Source: Thermobifida cellulosilytica TB100 (lineage in GTDB: Bacteria; Actinomycetota; Actinomycetes; Streptosporangiales; Streptosporangiaceae). Taken from it: 64,000 nucleotides of DNA. Shown here one piece after another: positions 50,611 to 59,866 of the stretch (the first letter of the stretch is position 1; each line of letters begins with the position of its first letter). The notes under the pieces were generated by a model that saw only the letters and a list, made by a program, of their open reading frames with translations, ran no database searches and was not told where the DNA came from. The position numbers and the translations under genes were made by a program. The stretch lies in the NCBI RefSeq assembly GCF_001517975.1, contig NZ_KQ950181.1, forward strand, positions 410,003 through 474,002, in the 5' to 3' direction.

Positions 50611-52026
50611 GTGGCCAGAGCGGCTGAGGCCCCCGGCGGCGGAGTGAGCATCGCCCACGTGGTGATGATCGCGGCAGCCGCGGCGATGGGCGGATTCCTG
50701 TTCGGATACGACAGCGCCGTCATCAACGGCGCGGTGAGCGCGATCGAGGCGACCTTCCGGGTCAGTCCGACCGTGATCGGATTCACGGTGGCGGCGGCCC
50801 TGGTCGGCTCCGCCGCGGGCGCAGCGATCGCGGGCGGACTGGCCGACCGGATCGGCCGCATCAGGGTCATGCAGCTCGCGGCGGTGCTGTTCGCGGCCAG
50901 CGCCGTCGGCTCCGCGGTGCCCTTCACCGTCTGGGACCTGGCCTGGTGGCGGGTGGTCGGCGGAGTGGCGATCGGCATCGCCTCGGTGATCGCGCCCACC
51001 TACATCGCCGAGGTGTCGCCGCCCGCCTTCCGCGGCCGCCTCTCCTCACTGCAACAGTTGGCGATCGTCCTGGGCATCGCCATCTCCCAACTGGTCAACT
51101 ACGGACTGGCCGCCGCGGCCGGAGGCAGCGCCCTGGACCGCTTCGGCCCGCTGCAAGCATGGCAGTGGATGCTCGGGATCGAGGTGCTCCCGGCGCTCCT
51201 GTACTTCCTGCTGTCGCTGGTCATCCCCGAGTCGCCGCGCCACCTGGTGCGCGTCGGCCGCGACGCCCAGGCCCGCCGGGTGCTCGCCGAGGTGGAGGGC
51301 GGTGACGTGGACGGACGCATCGCCGAGATCCGCCGCGCCCTCGGCACGGAGCGCCGACCCCACCTGCGCGACCTGCGCGGCCGCTACGGGCTGCTCGGCA
51401 TCGTGTGGACCGGCATGGCACTGTCGGCGTTCCAGCAGCTTGTCGGCATCAACGTGATCTTCTACTACTCGGCGTCGCTGTGGCAGTCGGTGGGCGTCGC
51501 CGAGACCGACTCGCTGCTGCTGAGCCTCTTCACCTCCGTCGTCAACATCGTCGGCACCTTCATCGCGATCGCCCTGGTCGACCGGGTGGGCCGCAGACCG
51601 CTGCTGCTGGTCGGCTCGGTGGGCATGGCCGTGGCGCTGGCCGTGACCTCCTTCGCGTTCAGCCACGCCCGGGGCAGCGGGGACAGCGTGGTGCTGCCGC
51701 AGGAGTGGGGACTGGCGGCCCTGGCCTCGGCCAGCATGTTCGTGCTGTTCTTCGCCCTGTCGTGGGGCGTGGTCACCTGGGTGCTGCTGGGCGAGATGTT
51801 CCCGCTGCCCATCCGCGCCGCCGCCATGGCCGTGGCCACCGCCACCCAGTGGATCGCCAACTGGCTGGTGACCGTCACCTTCCCGGCGCTGAGCGACTGG
51901 AACCTGCCGTTCACCTACCTGGTGTACACGGCCTTCGCGGTACTGTCCTTCGCCTTCGTGCTCCGCTTCGTCCGCGAGACCAAGGGACGCACCCTGGAGT
52001 CGATGGCCGAACTCGCGGGGCGCTGA
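50611..52026 (+). CDS. MFS sugar porter
   Basis: A 471-residue sugar:proton symporter-type carrier with 12 hydrophobic segments. Family motifs: GFLFGYDSAVINGA in helix 1, GGLADRIGRIRVM, GVAIGIASVIAPTYIAEVSP, PESPRHLV, GINVIFYYS, DRVGRRPLLLVGS and the end RETKGRTLESMAEL. GTG 50611 is chosen from AGGAG 5 bases before and because the membrane part then begins at the normal place; the longer frame upstream is Arg/Gly-rich noise. Sugar unknown; the CelR-like box suggests glucose or cello-oligosaccharide related uptake. Confidence 0.92.
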   Translation: MARAAEAPGGGVSIAHVVMIAAAAAMGGFLFGYDSAVINGAVSAIEATFRVSPTVIGFTVAAALVGSAAGAAIAGGLADRIGRIRVMQLAAVLFAASAVGSAVPFTVWDLAWWRVVGGVAIGIASVIAPTYIAEVSPPAFRGRLSSLQQLAIVLGIAISQLVNYGLAAAAGGSALDRFGPLQAWQWMLGIEVLPALLYFLLSLVIPESPRHLVRVGRDAQARRVLAEVEGGDVDGRIAEIRRALGTERRPHLRDLRGRYGLLGIVWTGMALSAFQQLVGINVIFYYSASLWQSVGVAETDSLLLSLFTSVVNIVGTFIAIALVDRVGRRPLLLVGSVGMAVALAVTSFAFSHARGSGDSVVLPQEWGLAALASASMFVLFFALSWGVVTWVLLGEMFPLPIRAAAMAVATATQWIANWLVTVTFPALSDWNLPFTYLVYTAFAVLSFAFVLRFVRETKGRTLESMAELAGR

Positions 52027-52187
52027 GGGCCGGGCCGCCGGAGGACCGGGCCTCAGCGCCCCTCCCGGCCCGCGGCGGGCACGCCCTGACATGGCCCGAC
52101 GCCCGCGCCGACGAGACCCTGGCCCGGTCGCGGGTCGGACGGCGGGCGTACCCTGGGCGCTGTGGCGGCAGGAAACGGAGGACCGGC

Positions 52188-54302
52188 GTGCGGGTGCTGA
52201 TCGTGGACAACCACGACTCCTACACCTACAACCTCTTCCAACTGATCGCCGGGACCCTCGGCAGCGAACCGCTGGTCGTCGCCAACGACGACCCGCGCTG
52301 GCAGGACCTGGACCCGGCCGGCTTCGACGCCGCGGTGATCTCCCCCGGCCCCGGCACCCCGCGGCGCGCCGCCGACCTGGGGCAGGCGCGGCGGGTGCTG
52401 GCCGAGCCGGACCTGCCGGTCCTGGGCGTGTGCCTGGGCCACCAGGCCATCGCGCACCACGCCGGAGCCGTGGTCGCCGCGGCCCCCGTCCCGCGGCACG
52501 GCCACCTGAGCCGGGTGCGCCACGACGGCTCCGCGCTGTTCACGGGGGTCCCGCAGGACTTCACCGCGGTGCGCTACCACTCGCTGTGCGTGGTCCCGCC
52601 GCTGCCCGAGGAGCTGGAGGCCACCGCGTGGGCCGAGGACGGCGTGGTCATGGCGCTGCGCCACCGCGCACTGCCCCGCTGGGGCGTGCAGTTCCACCCC
52701 GAGTCCGTGGCCAGCGAGCACGGCCGCACCCTCGTCGCCAACTTCGCCCGCCTGGCCGCCGACCACCGACGCCTGGCCGCCGGACGCCCCGGGGCACCGG
52801 GCAGGCAGCACGCCCCCCGCGCGGCGGCCGCGTCCCGCACGCCCCCGAGGCGGCGGCCGGACACGAGCCCGCCGCCGCCCGGGGCGCTGCGGTTCCGCGT
52901 GCTGGAGCGCGCCCTGGACGCCGAGGCGGTGTTCCTGTCCCGCTACGCCGACCGCGAGTACGCCTTCTGGCTGGACAGCAGCCTCGTCGGCGGCCCCGCC
53001 CGCTTCTCCTTCCTGGGCGGCCCCGACGGCCCGCGCGGCGAGGTGCTCACCTACCGGGTGGGCGACGGCGCGGTCCGGGTGCGCCGCGCCGACGGCACGG
53101 CGGTCGAGGAGCCCGGCACGGTGTTCGACGTACTCGCCGCGCGCGTCGCCGCCACCCCCACCGCCCACCCCGACCTGCCCTTCGACTTCGTCGGCGGCTA
53201 CGTCGGCTACTTCGGCTACGAGCTCAAGGCCCACTGCGGGGGCGCGGCCGCGCACCGCGCCGTCACCCCCGACGCGGTGTGGCTGCGCTGCGACCGGTTC
53301 GTGGCGGTCGACCACGTCGCGGACCGCACCTACCTGGTCGCCGCCGACGGGGACGAGGAGTGGCTGGAGCAGACCGAACGCGCCCTGGCCGACCTGCCCA
53401 GCCCGCCCGACCCGCCCGAGGTGCACGGCACGGACCCGGCTGCTGCCGCGGAGCGCTCCCGCGCCGAGTACCTGGCCGACGTCAAGGAGTGCCTGGGCGA
53501 GCTCGCGGCGGGGGAGAGCTACGAGATCTGCCTGACCAACCGGGTGCGGCTGCCCGCCCCCGCCGACGGCACGGCCTTCTACCGGCGGCTGCGCCGCGCC
53601 AGCCCGGCACCCTACGCCGCGCTGCTGCACCTGGGGCCGACCGCCGTGTACAGCGCCTCCCCGGAGCGGTTCCTGCGCGTGGGACGGGACGGCACCGCGG
53701 AGAGCCGCCCCATCAAGGGCACCGCGCCGCGCCACGGCGACCCGGTCCGCGACGCGCACAACAGGCAGGCGCTGCTGCGCGACCCCAAGACGCGGGCGGA
53801 GAACCTGATGATCGTGGACCTGCTCCGCAACGACCTGGGACGGGTCTGCGCGGTGGGCAGCGTCGAGGTCCCCGGCTTCCTGTACACCGAGTCCTACGCC
53901 ACGGTGCACCAACTGGTCTCCACGATCCGCGGAAGGCTGCGCCCGGACCGCTCGGCACTGGACGCGGTCGTGGCGTGCTTCCCGCCCGGGTCGATGACGG
54001 GGGCGCCCAAGGAGCGCACCATGCAGATCCTGGACCGGCTGGAGACCAGCGCCCGGGGGGTGTACTCGGGGGCGCTGGGCTACCTGTCGTACTCGGGGAC
54101 GGCCGACCTGAGCGTGGTGATCCGCACCGCGGTGTGCCACGGCGGGGAGCTGACGGTGGGGGCGGGAGGCGCCGTCGTGCTCGACTCGGTCCCGGCACAC
54201 GAGCACGACGAGATGCTGCTCAAGGCCGCCGTCCCGCTGCGGGCGCTGGAACGGCGGGAGCCCGCCCCGGTGCACGGCCGGGACGGGCTCGGGGCGCGGT
54301 GA
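52188..54302 (+). CDS. pabAB: Fused aminodeoxychorismate synthase (PabA-PabB)
   Basis: A 704-residue bifunctional folate-pathway enzyme that makes 4-amino-4-deoxychorismate from chorismate and glutamine. Residues 1-195 are the glutaminase: ISPGPGTPRRA, Cys82 in GVCLGHQAIAHH, His-Glu in VQFHPES. A Pro/Arg-rich linker precedes the chorismate-binding half with PIKGTAPR (the Lys of PabB; anthranilate synthases have Ala), DLLRNDLGRVC, and PPGSMTGAPKERTMQILD. GTG 52188 has GGAGGA 6 bases upstream. No pabC follows; the next gene is convergent. Confidence 0.95.
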   Translation: MRVLIVDNHDSYTYNLFQLIAGTLGSEPLVVANDDPRWQDLDPAGFDAAVISPGPGTPRRAADLGQARRVLAEPDLPVLGVCLGHQAIAHHAGAVVAAAPVPRHGHLSRVRHDGSALFTGVPQDFTAVRYHSLCVVPPLPEELEATAWAEDGVVMALRHRALPRWGVQFHPESVASEHGRTLVANFARLAADHRRLAAGRPGAPGRQHAPRAAAASRTPPRRRPDTSPPPPGALRFRVLERALDAEAVFLSRYADREYAFWLDSSLVGGPARFSFLGGPDGPRGEVLTYRVGDGAVRVRRADGTAVEEPGTVFDVLAARVAATPTAHPDLPFDFVGGYVGYFGYELKAHCGGAAAHRAVTPDAVWLRCDRFVAVDHVADRTYLVAADGDEEWLEQTERALADLPSPPDPPEVHGTDPAAAAERSRAEYLADVKECLGELAAGESYEICLTNRVRLPAPADGTAFYRRLRRASPAPYAALLHLGPTAVYSASPERFLRVGRDGTAESRPIKGTAPRHGDPVRDAHNRQALLRDPKTRAENLMIVDLLRNDLGRVCAVGSVEVPGFLYTESYATVHQLVSTIRGRLRPDRSALDAVVACFPPGSMTGAPKERTMQILDRLETSARGVYSGALGYLSYSGTADLSVVIRTAVCHGGELTVGAGGAVVLDSVPAHEHDEMLLKAAVPLRALERREPAPVHGRDGLGAR

Positions 54303-54347
54303 CGACGGGGAGGGGGGACGCCGTCACCACGCCGGGAGGGAGAAACA

Positions 54348-55658
54348 TCAGGCCACGGAGCAGAGGCTTCCGTTGAGCTTGAAGTTCTCGGGGGTACCCG
54401 GGTTGTTCGTGGAGTTGGCGACGAAGCCGAACTCGACCGAGCCGTGGTGCGGAATCGTGCTGTTCCACGAGGCGTTGGTGACGGTCACGGTGGTCCCGGA
54501 CTGCTGGGCCGTGGCGCTCCACGCCTGGGTGATGGACTCACCCTGGGTGAAGTCCCACGTCAGCTCCCAGCCGTTGATGGGTTCGTGGCCGCCGTTGTAG
54601 ATGCGCACCTCGGCGGTGAAGCCGCCGTACCAGGTGGTGGGCGTCGTGTACTCGATCTCGCAGGAGGTGGCGGGTGCGCTGCCGGAGTTGAAGGTCAGCG
54701 TCGGCGACGGGCTGGAGGTGTTGCCCGCCGCGTCACGCGCCACGACGTAGATCGAGTAGCTGGTGTTGGGGGTCAGCCCGGTCAGGGTCGCACCGGTGTT
54801 CCTGGTGGTGGCCAGGAGCTGGTCGTTGGCGGCGTTGTAGACCCGGTACTCGGTGACGCCGACGTTGTCGCTGGCAGCGGGCCAACTGATCTGCGCGGAG
54901 GTGCCGTTCACCGTGTTGGCGACGGGGGTGCCGGGCGCGGTGGGCGCCTGGGTGTCGCTGCCGTTGCCCGGGCCGTTCCCGTTGCCGCCGGTGAAGATCA
55001 CGTCGGTGCAGTCGTAGAAGGCCTCCGGGCTGTCGGAGCGCTGCCAGATCGAGTAGATGATGTGGCGGCCCGACTTGTTGGGCAGCGTCGACTCCCAGTA
55101 GTACTCCGGGCCCTCGGGGCCGCCCTGGCGGATCGGCGGGTTGGTGACCTGGTCGAACGGGACGGGCTCCAGGTCGTCCCAGCCCAGCGGGCTGTTGGGG
55201 TCCCAGCCGTCCTTGGTGACGTACAGGTACCAGGTGCCCGGGTGGGGAGCCCAGGCGTTGTACTGGAAGGTGATGGTGCTGCCGGCCTGCAGCGTGGTGG
55301 TGGGCCAGTGTTCGCTGACCGCGTTCAGCCCGCTGAACTGCGGGTGGGGGCCGCACAGCTTGCCGTCGGGGATGATCTCCCGGTGCCGGCCGCCGGCGTT
55401 GCTGATGAGGTTGCCGAACCAGTTGTAGAACGGGTAGTTGCCGTTCTCCGCGAGCAGGTTCTGACAGACGGGGTTGGTGGGGGCGAGGCCGCCGCCGACG
55501 CCGTTGTCGATACCGTCGCGGTAGCACTGGTAGCTGCGGGTTGCGGGGTAGGTCATCGCGCCGTGCGCATAGGCCTCTTCGGCCGGTGTGACGGCGGCGA
55601 GCGTAGCGGTCAAGCCAGCGAGTGCGCCGAGAGCGGCGAGCCGGCTTCTCATTCTCAC
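54348..55658 (-). CDS. Secreted AA10 LPMO with FnIII and CBM2 (E8-like)
   Basis: A 436-residue secreted cellulose-oxidising enzyme. Signal peptide 1-31 ends EAYA, exposing His32; His32 and His139 (APHPGTWYLYVTKD) form the copper brace. The AA10 domain runs to about 222 (FYDCTDVIF), followed by a Gly/Asn linker, an FnIII domain (about 236-325) and a C-terminal CBM2 cellulose-binding module (332-436, Cys pair at 333 and 433). Layout matches Thermobifida E8/TfLPMO10B. GTG 55658 fits AAGGAG 7 bases before. Two CelR boxes precede it. Confidence 0.96.
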   Translation of the reverse strand: MRMRSRLAALGALAGLTATLAAVTPAEEAYAHGAMTYPATRSYQCYRDGIDNGVGGGLAPTNPVCQNLLAENGNYPFYNWFGNLISNAGGRHREIIPDGKLCGPHPQFSGLNAVSEHWPTTTLQAGSTITFQYNAWAPHPGTWYLYVTKDGWDPNSPLGWDDLEPVPFDQVTNPPIRQGGPEGPEYYWESTLPNKSGRHIIYSIWQRSDSPEAFYDCTDVIFTGGNGNGPGNGSDTQAPTAPGTPVANTVNGTSAQISWPAASDNVGVTEYRVYNAANDQLLATTRNTGATLTGLTPNTSYSIYVVARDAAGNTSSPSPTLTFNSGSAPATSCEIEYTTPTTWYGGFTAEVRIYNGGHEPINGWELTWDFTQGESITQAWSATAQQSGTTVTVTNASWNSTIPHHGSVEFGFVANSTNNPGTPENFKLNGSLCSVA

Positions 55659-55771
55659 AGTGGAACTCCTTGAGAGACGTTACGACTGGGCGGCCGCCGC
55701 GGCCTATGGGGGCTGGTCGCGGCGGCCGAAGTCCGGGGTGCCATAGGGCGGTCCGGAACCGTTTCCCCAGC

Positions 55772-55785
55772 TAGGAGCGCTCCCG
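55772..55785. promoter_or_regulatory. Second CelR-type box before LPMO 2
   Basis: TAGGAGCGCTCCCG, 12 of 14 matches to the consensus, centred 39 bases (about four helical turns) from the perfect box and on the gene-proximal side. Confidence 0.65.
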
Positions 55786-55810
55786 GATGGGGATGGATGC
55801 GGAAAGGAAG

Positions 55811-55824
55811 TGGGAGCGCTCCCA
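55811..55824. promoter_or_regulatory. Perfect CelR-type box before LPMO 2
   Basis: TGGGAGCGCTCCCA, identical to the CelR/CebR palindrome, on the LPMO side of its predicted -10 and so near the transcription start. Confidence 0.92.
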
Positions 55825-55844
55825 GAGGAGAGTGGTACCAGAAT

Positions 55845-55871
55845 CGTGATACGTATCACGCCTGATGTCAA
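55845..55871 (-). promoter_or_regulatory. LPMO 2 promoter with embedded palindrome
   Basis: A consensus TTGACA (55866-55871, minus strand) is followed by CGTGATACGTATCACG (55845-55860), a perfect 16-base palindrome filling the spacer; CACGAT 17 bases on could be the -10. A second regulator besides CelR may bind here. Confidence 0.6.
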
Positions 55872-56064
55872 CAGACTGTCACGTGCAAATGACGTAACGA
55901 AAGGGGGCTCGGGTTTCGGCTGACCCGAAAACCGCAGATCATCCCGGGAGGTGCTGGAGAAGCGATGAGCGAAAAAACAACCGGACCGGCGCCTCGCACG
56001 GAGAGCGGGCGCTCCGTTCCCCGGTGTTCCGGACAACTCGGAGGGAACGCGATAGCGTGGCCGT

Positions 56065-56754
56065 ATGGCGACTGCTGCGAACCGGCCGTCGACGTCGGTT
56101 GAGGACTACGTCAAGGTCATCTACGACCTCCAGGAGCGCGGCAGCGGCCCGGTCACCATCTCCCGGGTCGCCGAGCGGCTCGCGATCTCCAACTCCTCGG
56201 TCTCGGGCATGCTGCGCAAGCTCGGCGAGCTGGGGCTGGTCGACCACCAGCGCTACGGCGACGTGCGGCTGACGCCCACCGGCGACAAGGTCGCCCTGGC
56301 CGTGCTACGCCGCCACAGGCTGATCGAGCTGTACCTCGTCGAGGCGCTCGGCTACTCCTGGGACGAGGTCCACGACGAGGCCGAGATCCTGGAGCACGTC
56401 GTCTCCGACCGCTTCGTCGAACGCATCGCCGAGCGCCTGGGGCACCCCACCGTCGACCCGCACGGCGACCCCATCCCCACCAGCGACGGCCGCATCCTCG
56501 CCCGCGAGACCCGCCTGCTGGCCCGGATGGAGCCCGGCAGCGGCGGCGTCATCGTGCGCGTCAACGACTCCGACCCCGCCCTGCTGCGCTACCTGGCCAG
56601 CCAGCGCATCGGCATCGGCATGCGGGTCGAGCTCGTGGAACGCCAGCCCTTCGGCGGCCCCCTCGTGGTGCGCCTGGAGTCCGAGGAGGGACAGCAGGAG
56701 CGCTCCATCGGCCTCGGCGTGGCCGAGGCGCTGTGGATCTCGACCGACCACTGA
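56065..56754 (+). CDS. DtxR/MntR-family metal-dependent repressor, Mn-type
   Basis: A 229-residue metalloregulator. N-terminal helix-turn-helix VEDYVKVIYDLQERG, VAERLAISNSSVSGMLRKLG; dimerisation/metal domain with RHRLIELYLVEALG and VHDEAEILEHVVSD; C-terminal SH3-like FeoA-type domain (GMRVELVERQPFGGPLVVRL). At the position of DtxR Cys102 there is Glu (HDEAE), as in manganese-sensing MntR proteins. It precedes a Mn/Zn-type ABC importer by 77 bases, the likely target. No clear RBS precedes ATG 56065. Confidence 0.9.
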   Translation: MATAANRPSTSVEDYVKVIYDLQERGSGPVTISRVAERLAISNSSVSGMLRKLGELGLVDHQRYGDVRLTPTGDKVALAVLRRHRLIELYLVEALGYSWDEVHDEAEILEHVVSDRFVERIAERLGHPTVDPHGDPIPTSDGRILARETRLLARMEPGSGGVIVRVNDSDPALLRYLASQRIGIGMRVELVERQPFGGPLVVRLESEEGQQERSIGLGVAEALWISTDH

Positions 56755-56821
56755 CACAGCGTCGCCCCGCATCTCGTCAAAACACGCGCCCGGCGGTGAT
56801 TGGCGGGCCGTCGTGGTGGTA

Positions 56822-56843
56822 AAAGTTTGGCGTGACGAACTTT
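56822..56843. promoter_or_regulatory. Candidate MntR operator at the importer start
   Basis: AAAGTT-n10-AACTTT, perfect 6-base arms and 8 of 11 half-site pairs complementary overall, overlapping the GTG start (56832) and a possible -10 TAAAAG (56820-56825). Confidence 0.5.
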
Positions 56844-57767
56844 GAAGATCGCCGCGCCTTGAAACCGGTGGTGGCCGCGCTCCTGGCCTGCGTCCTCACC
56901 GCGTGCGGCCTGTCCACCGCCGAACAGGCCGACGACGGCCGCCCCGTCGTGCTCACCACGTTCACCGTCCTGGCCGACATGGCCGGCAACGTCGCGGGAG
57001 AGCACGCCCGGGTCGAGTCCCTCACCAGGGTCGGCGCCGAGATCCACGAGTACGACCCCACCCCCGGCGACCTGGTCCGCGCCCAGGCCGCCGACCTCCT
57101 CCTCGCCAACGGCATGAACCTGGAACTGTGGTTCGAGCAGTTCACCGACCCCCTCGACGTCCCCACCCGGGTCGTCAGCGAAGGAGTGGAGACCATCCCG
57201 GTGGCCTCCGGCAGATACGAGGGAAAACCCAACCCGCACGCGTGGATGTCCCCCGAGGAGGCCCTGGTCTACGTCGACAACATCCGTGACGCGCTCAGCG
57301 AGCTCGACCCCGACCACGCCGCCGACTACGCGGCCAACGCCGAGGCCTACCAGGCCGAGATCACCGAGGTCGGCGAGTTCCTGCGCAGCGAACTGGCCGA
57401 CCTGCCCGAGAAGCAGCGGGTCCTGGTCACCTGCGAGGGCGCCTTCTCCTACCTGGCCCGCGACGTCGGACTGACCGAGAAGTACCTGTGGCCGGTCAAC
57501 TCCGACGGCGAGGGCACCCCCCAGCAGATCGCCTCGGTCGTGGAGTTCGTCCGCGAACGCGAGGTCCCCGCCGTCTTCTGCGAGAGCACCGTCAACGACG
57601 ACGCCCAGCGCCAGGTGGCCCGCGAGACCGGCGCGGTCCTCGGCGAGGCCCTGTACGTGGACTCCCTCTCCGACGCCGACGGCCCGGTCCCCACCTACCT
57701 GGACCTGCTGCGCCACGACGCCCGCGCCATCGCCGCCGGGCTCACCGGAGAGGAGAGCCGCCCGTGA
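56832..57767 (+). CDS. Manganese/zinc ABC transporter substrate-binding lipoprotein
   Basis: A 311-residue cluster A-I (PsaA/MntC/ZnuA-type) lipoprotein. Lipobox LTAC puts the lipid on Cys25. Metal ligands by family are His in EIHEYDPTP, His in NPHAWMSP, Glu in VTCEGAFSY and an acidic residue near the end; a Glu third ligand and no His-rich loop favour Mn over Zn. GTG 56832 has no Shine-Dalgarno and a possible -10 only 6 bases before, so a leaderless mRNA is likely. First gene of a coupled three-gene operon. Confidence 0.9.
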   Translation: MTNFEDRRALKPVVAALLACVLTACGLSTAEQADDGRPVVLTTFTVLADMAGNVAGEHARVESLTRVGAEIHEYDPTPGDLVRAQAADLLLANGMNLELWFEQFTDPLDVPTRVVSEGVETIPVASGRYEGKPNPHAWMSPEEALVYVDNIRDALSELDPDHAADYAANAEAYQAEITEVGEFLRSELADLPEKQRVLVTCEGAFSYLARDVGLTEKYLWPVNSDGEGTPQQIASVVEFVREREVPAVFCESTVNDDAQRQVARETGAVLGEALYVDSLSDADGPVPTYLDLLRHDARAIAAGLTGEESRP

Positions 57768-58498
57768 CCGCCCCTCCCGCCCTCCAGGTGCGCGGCGTCA
57801 CCGTCCGCTACGGCGACGTCCTGGCCCTCGACGACGTCTCCCTGGACATCGGCCGCGGCGTGGTGTGCGGCCTGCTCGGCGCCAACGGCTCCGGCAAGTC
57901 CACCCTGTTCAAGACCATCGCCGAGATCGTCACCCCGCAGTCGGGGAGCGTGCGGATCCACGGCCTGCCCCCGGCCCGGGCCCGCAGGCGCGGCCTGCTG
58001 GGCTACGTCCCCCAGAGCGAACAGGTCGACTGGGCCTTCCCGGTGCGGGTGGTCGACGTGGTGATGATGGGACGCTACGGCCACATGGGGCCCACCCGCC
58101 GCCCCCGCAGGGCCGACCACGAGGCGGTGGCCGAGGCGCTGGAACGCACCGGGCTGACCGCCCTGGCCCACCGGCAGATCGGCGAACTCTCCGGCGGCCA
58201 GCGCAAACGCGTCTTCGTGGCCCGCGGCATCGCCCAGGGAGCCGACGTGTTCCTGCTGGACGAGCCGTTCGCCGGCGTGGACAAGCCCTCCGAGCACACC
58301 ATCGTCCGCGTGCTGCGCGACATGCGCGACGCCGGAGCCACCCTGCTGGTGTCCACCCACGACCTGGCCGGGGTGGCCGGACTGTGCGACGAGGCGGTGC
58401 TGCTGCACCGGCGCGTCGTGGCGCACGGCAGCCCCGAACAGGTCCTCGCCCCCGAGACGCTGCTGCGCGCCTTCGGCCTGCAAGAGGAGACCGCATGA
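57764..58498 (+). CDS. Manganese/zinc ABC transporter ATP-binding protein
   Basis: A 244-residue ATPase: Walker A GANGSGKST, YVPQSEQVDWAFPVRVVDVV typical of metal importers, signature LSGGQRKRVFVARGI, Walker B VFLLDEPFAGVD and switch STHDL. Energises the importer. GTG start overlaps the previous stop (GTGA) and its stop overlaps the permease ATG (ATGA). Confidence 0.94.
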   Translation: MTAPPALQVRGVTVRYGDVLALDDVSLDIGRGVVCGLLGANGSGKSTLFKTIAEIVTPQSGSVRIHGLPPARARRRGLLGYVPQSEQVDWAFPVRVVDVVMMGRYGHMGPTRRPRRADHEAVAEALERTGLTALAHRQIGELSGGQRKRVFVARGIAQGADVFLLDEPFAGVDKPSEHTIVRVLRDMRDAGATLLVSTHDLAGVAGLCDEAVLLHRRVVAHGSPEQVLAPETLLRAFGLQEETA

Positions 58499-59373
58499 CC
58501 CTCGTCGACTGGATCACCGTCCCCTTCACCTTCGAGTTCATGCAGCGGGCTCTGCTGGTCAGCGTGCTCGCGGGCACGGTGTGCGCGGTGCTGTCCTGCT
58601 GGGTGACCCTGATCGGCTGGTCGCTGATGGGCGACGCCGTCTCCCACGCGGTGCTGCCCGGCGTGGTCCTGTCCTACCTGCTGGGGCTGCCCTTCGCGGT
58701 CGGGGCGCTGGTGTTCGGCGTGGGCTCGGTGGCGCTGATCGGCGCGGTCAACCGCACCTCCCGGGTCAAGGAGGACGCCGCGATCGGCATCGTGTTCACC
58801 GCGATGTTCGCCCTGGGGGTCGTGGTGATCTCCCGGATCTCCAGCGACACCGACCTGCGGCACATCCTCTTCGGCGACCCGCTGGGCGTCAGCGACGCCG
58901 AGATCGTGCAGATCGTCGCGCTGACCGCGGTGGCGCTGGCCGTCGCGGCGCTCAAGCACCGCGACCTGACCCTGTACGCCTTCGACCCCGTCCACGCGCA
59001 CGCCATCGGGCTGAGCCCGCGCCGCCTGGAGACCCTGCTGCTGGGCCTGCTGGCGGTGACGGTGGTCGTCGCGCTACAGGTGCTCGGCATCATCATGGTC
59101 GTCGCCATGCTGATCATCCCCGGCGCCACCGCCTACCTGCTCACCGACCGCTTCGAGCGGATGGTGCTCATCGCGGTGGCGGTGTCGACGGCCGCCTCCG
59201 TCGTGGGCGTCTACGCCAGCTTCCTGCTGGACGTGACCCCCGGCGGCATGATCGTCCTGGTCCAGGCGCTGGCCTTCGCCGCCGCCTACCTGGCGGCCCC
59301 CCGCCACGGCCTGCTCGCCCGCCGGGTGCTCCCGCGACGGGCCGCCGCGCGTACCACCGGAGACGCGCGCTGA
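58495..59373 (+). CDS. Manganese/zinc ABC transporter permease
   Basis: A 292-residue ABC-3 family membrane permease with about eight hydrophobic segments: SCWVTLIGWSLMGDAVSHAV near helix 2, DAAIGIVFTAMFALGVV, the loop AFDPVHAHAIGLSPRRLE and IIMVVAMLIIPGATAYLLT. Completes the three-part importer with the lipoprotein and ATPase. A hairpin terminator follows at 59412. Confidence 0.93.
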   Translation: MTLVDWITVPFTFEFMQRALLVSVLAGTVCAVLSCWVTLIGWSLMGDAVSHAVLPGVVLSYLLGLPFAVGALVFGVGSVALIGAVNRTSRVKEDAAIGIVFTAMFALGVVVISRISSDTDLRHILFGDPLGVSDAEIVQIVALTAVALAVAALKHRDLTLYAFDPVHAHAIGLSPRRLETLLLGLLAVTVVVALQVLGIIMVVAMLIIPGATAYLLTDRFERMVLIAVAVSTAASVVGVYASFLLDVTPGGMIVLVQALAFAAAYLAAPRHGLLARRVLPRRAAARTTGDAR

Positions 59374-59411
59374 GGCAGCGAGCCCCGGCCCGGCCGGCAG
59401 GGCCGCCCGCA

Positions 59412-59445
59412 ACGGGGACCAGCAGCGCCGTAAGCTGGTCCCCGT
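59412..59445 (+). terminator. Hairpin after the metal importer
   Basis: Perfect 12-base arms ACGGGGACCAGC (59412-59423) and complement (59434-59445), 10-base loop, 38 bases past the stop. Confidence 0.7.
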
Positions 59446-59866
59446 GGAGACCGTCGCCCGCACGTGCTGGGGTAACGAGCGGTGGCGGGCTTCGGTCGCC
59501 AGACCCGTCGGCCGACTGGTCCTCGGATCCGACGCGACAGGGACCCCGGGCACGGAGGGAGTGACACGCCCCCCGTTCCCGGGGCCTCTCCTGCCCCTGG
59601 GACGTGTCGCCGGACGCCCCGACACCCCTCCACGGACCGGAGGCCGCGCCCAGAGGAGAGGAGCCGGACCGGGCTCCTGCTCCGGTGCGTCCGGGCACCG
59701 CACCCGCCCCGAAACGTGAGATCGACGTGTCCGGCTGAGGAGGCCCGTCCGTCCCGGCTTCCTCCAGAGGATGCGCCCGCTTGCCGGGCAGCGGGGCCGG
59801 CGAAAGCCGCGGTGGCCGACGGCTCAGGGCAGGAGACCTCCGCCGGAGCCGGAAGAACCGGTCACA
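59446..59866. other. Stretch without a recognisable gene
   Basis: About 420 bases between the metal importer and the degraded repeat copy. Several open frames exist, but none has an RBS, family resemblance or sensible composition. It may be eroded toxin-locus DNA. Confidence 0.4.

Larger units (their letters stand above)
55659..56064. other. Divergent control region LPMO 2 / DtxR-type regulator
   Basis: A 406-base region holding two CelR-type boxes, a 16-base perfect palindrome and a consensus -35. No gene is supported in it. Confidence 0.6.

Noticed and set aside
51046..54275. Minus-strand frames opposite the sugar porter and PabA-PabB
   Set aside because: Composition dominated by Gly, Arg, Val and His; the plus-strand genes have complete motifs.
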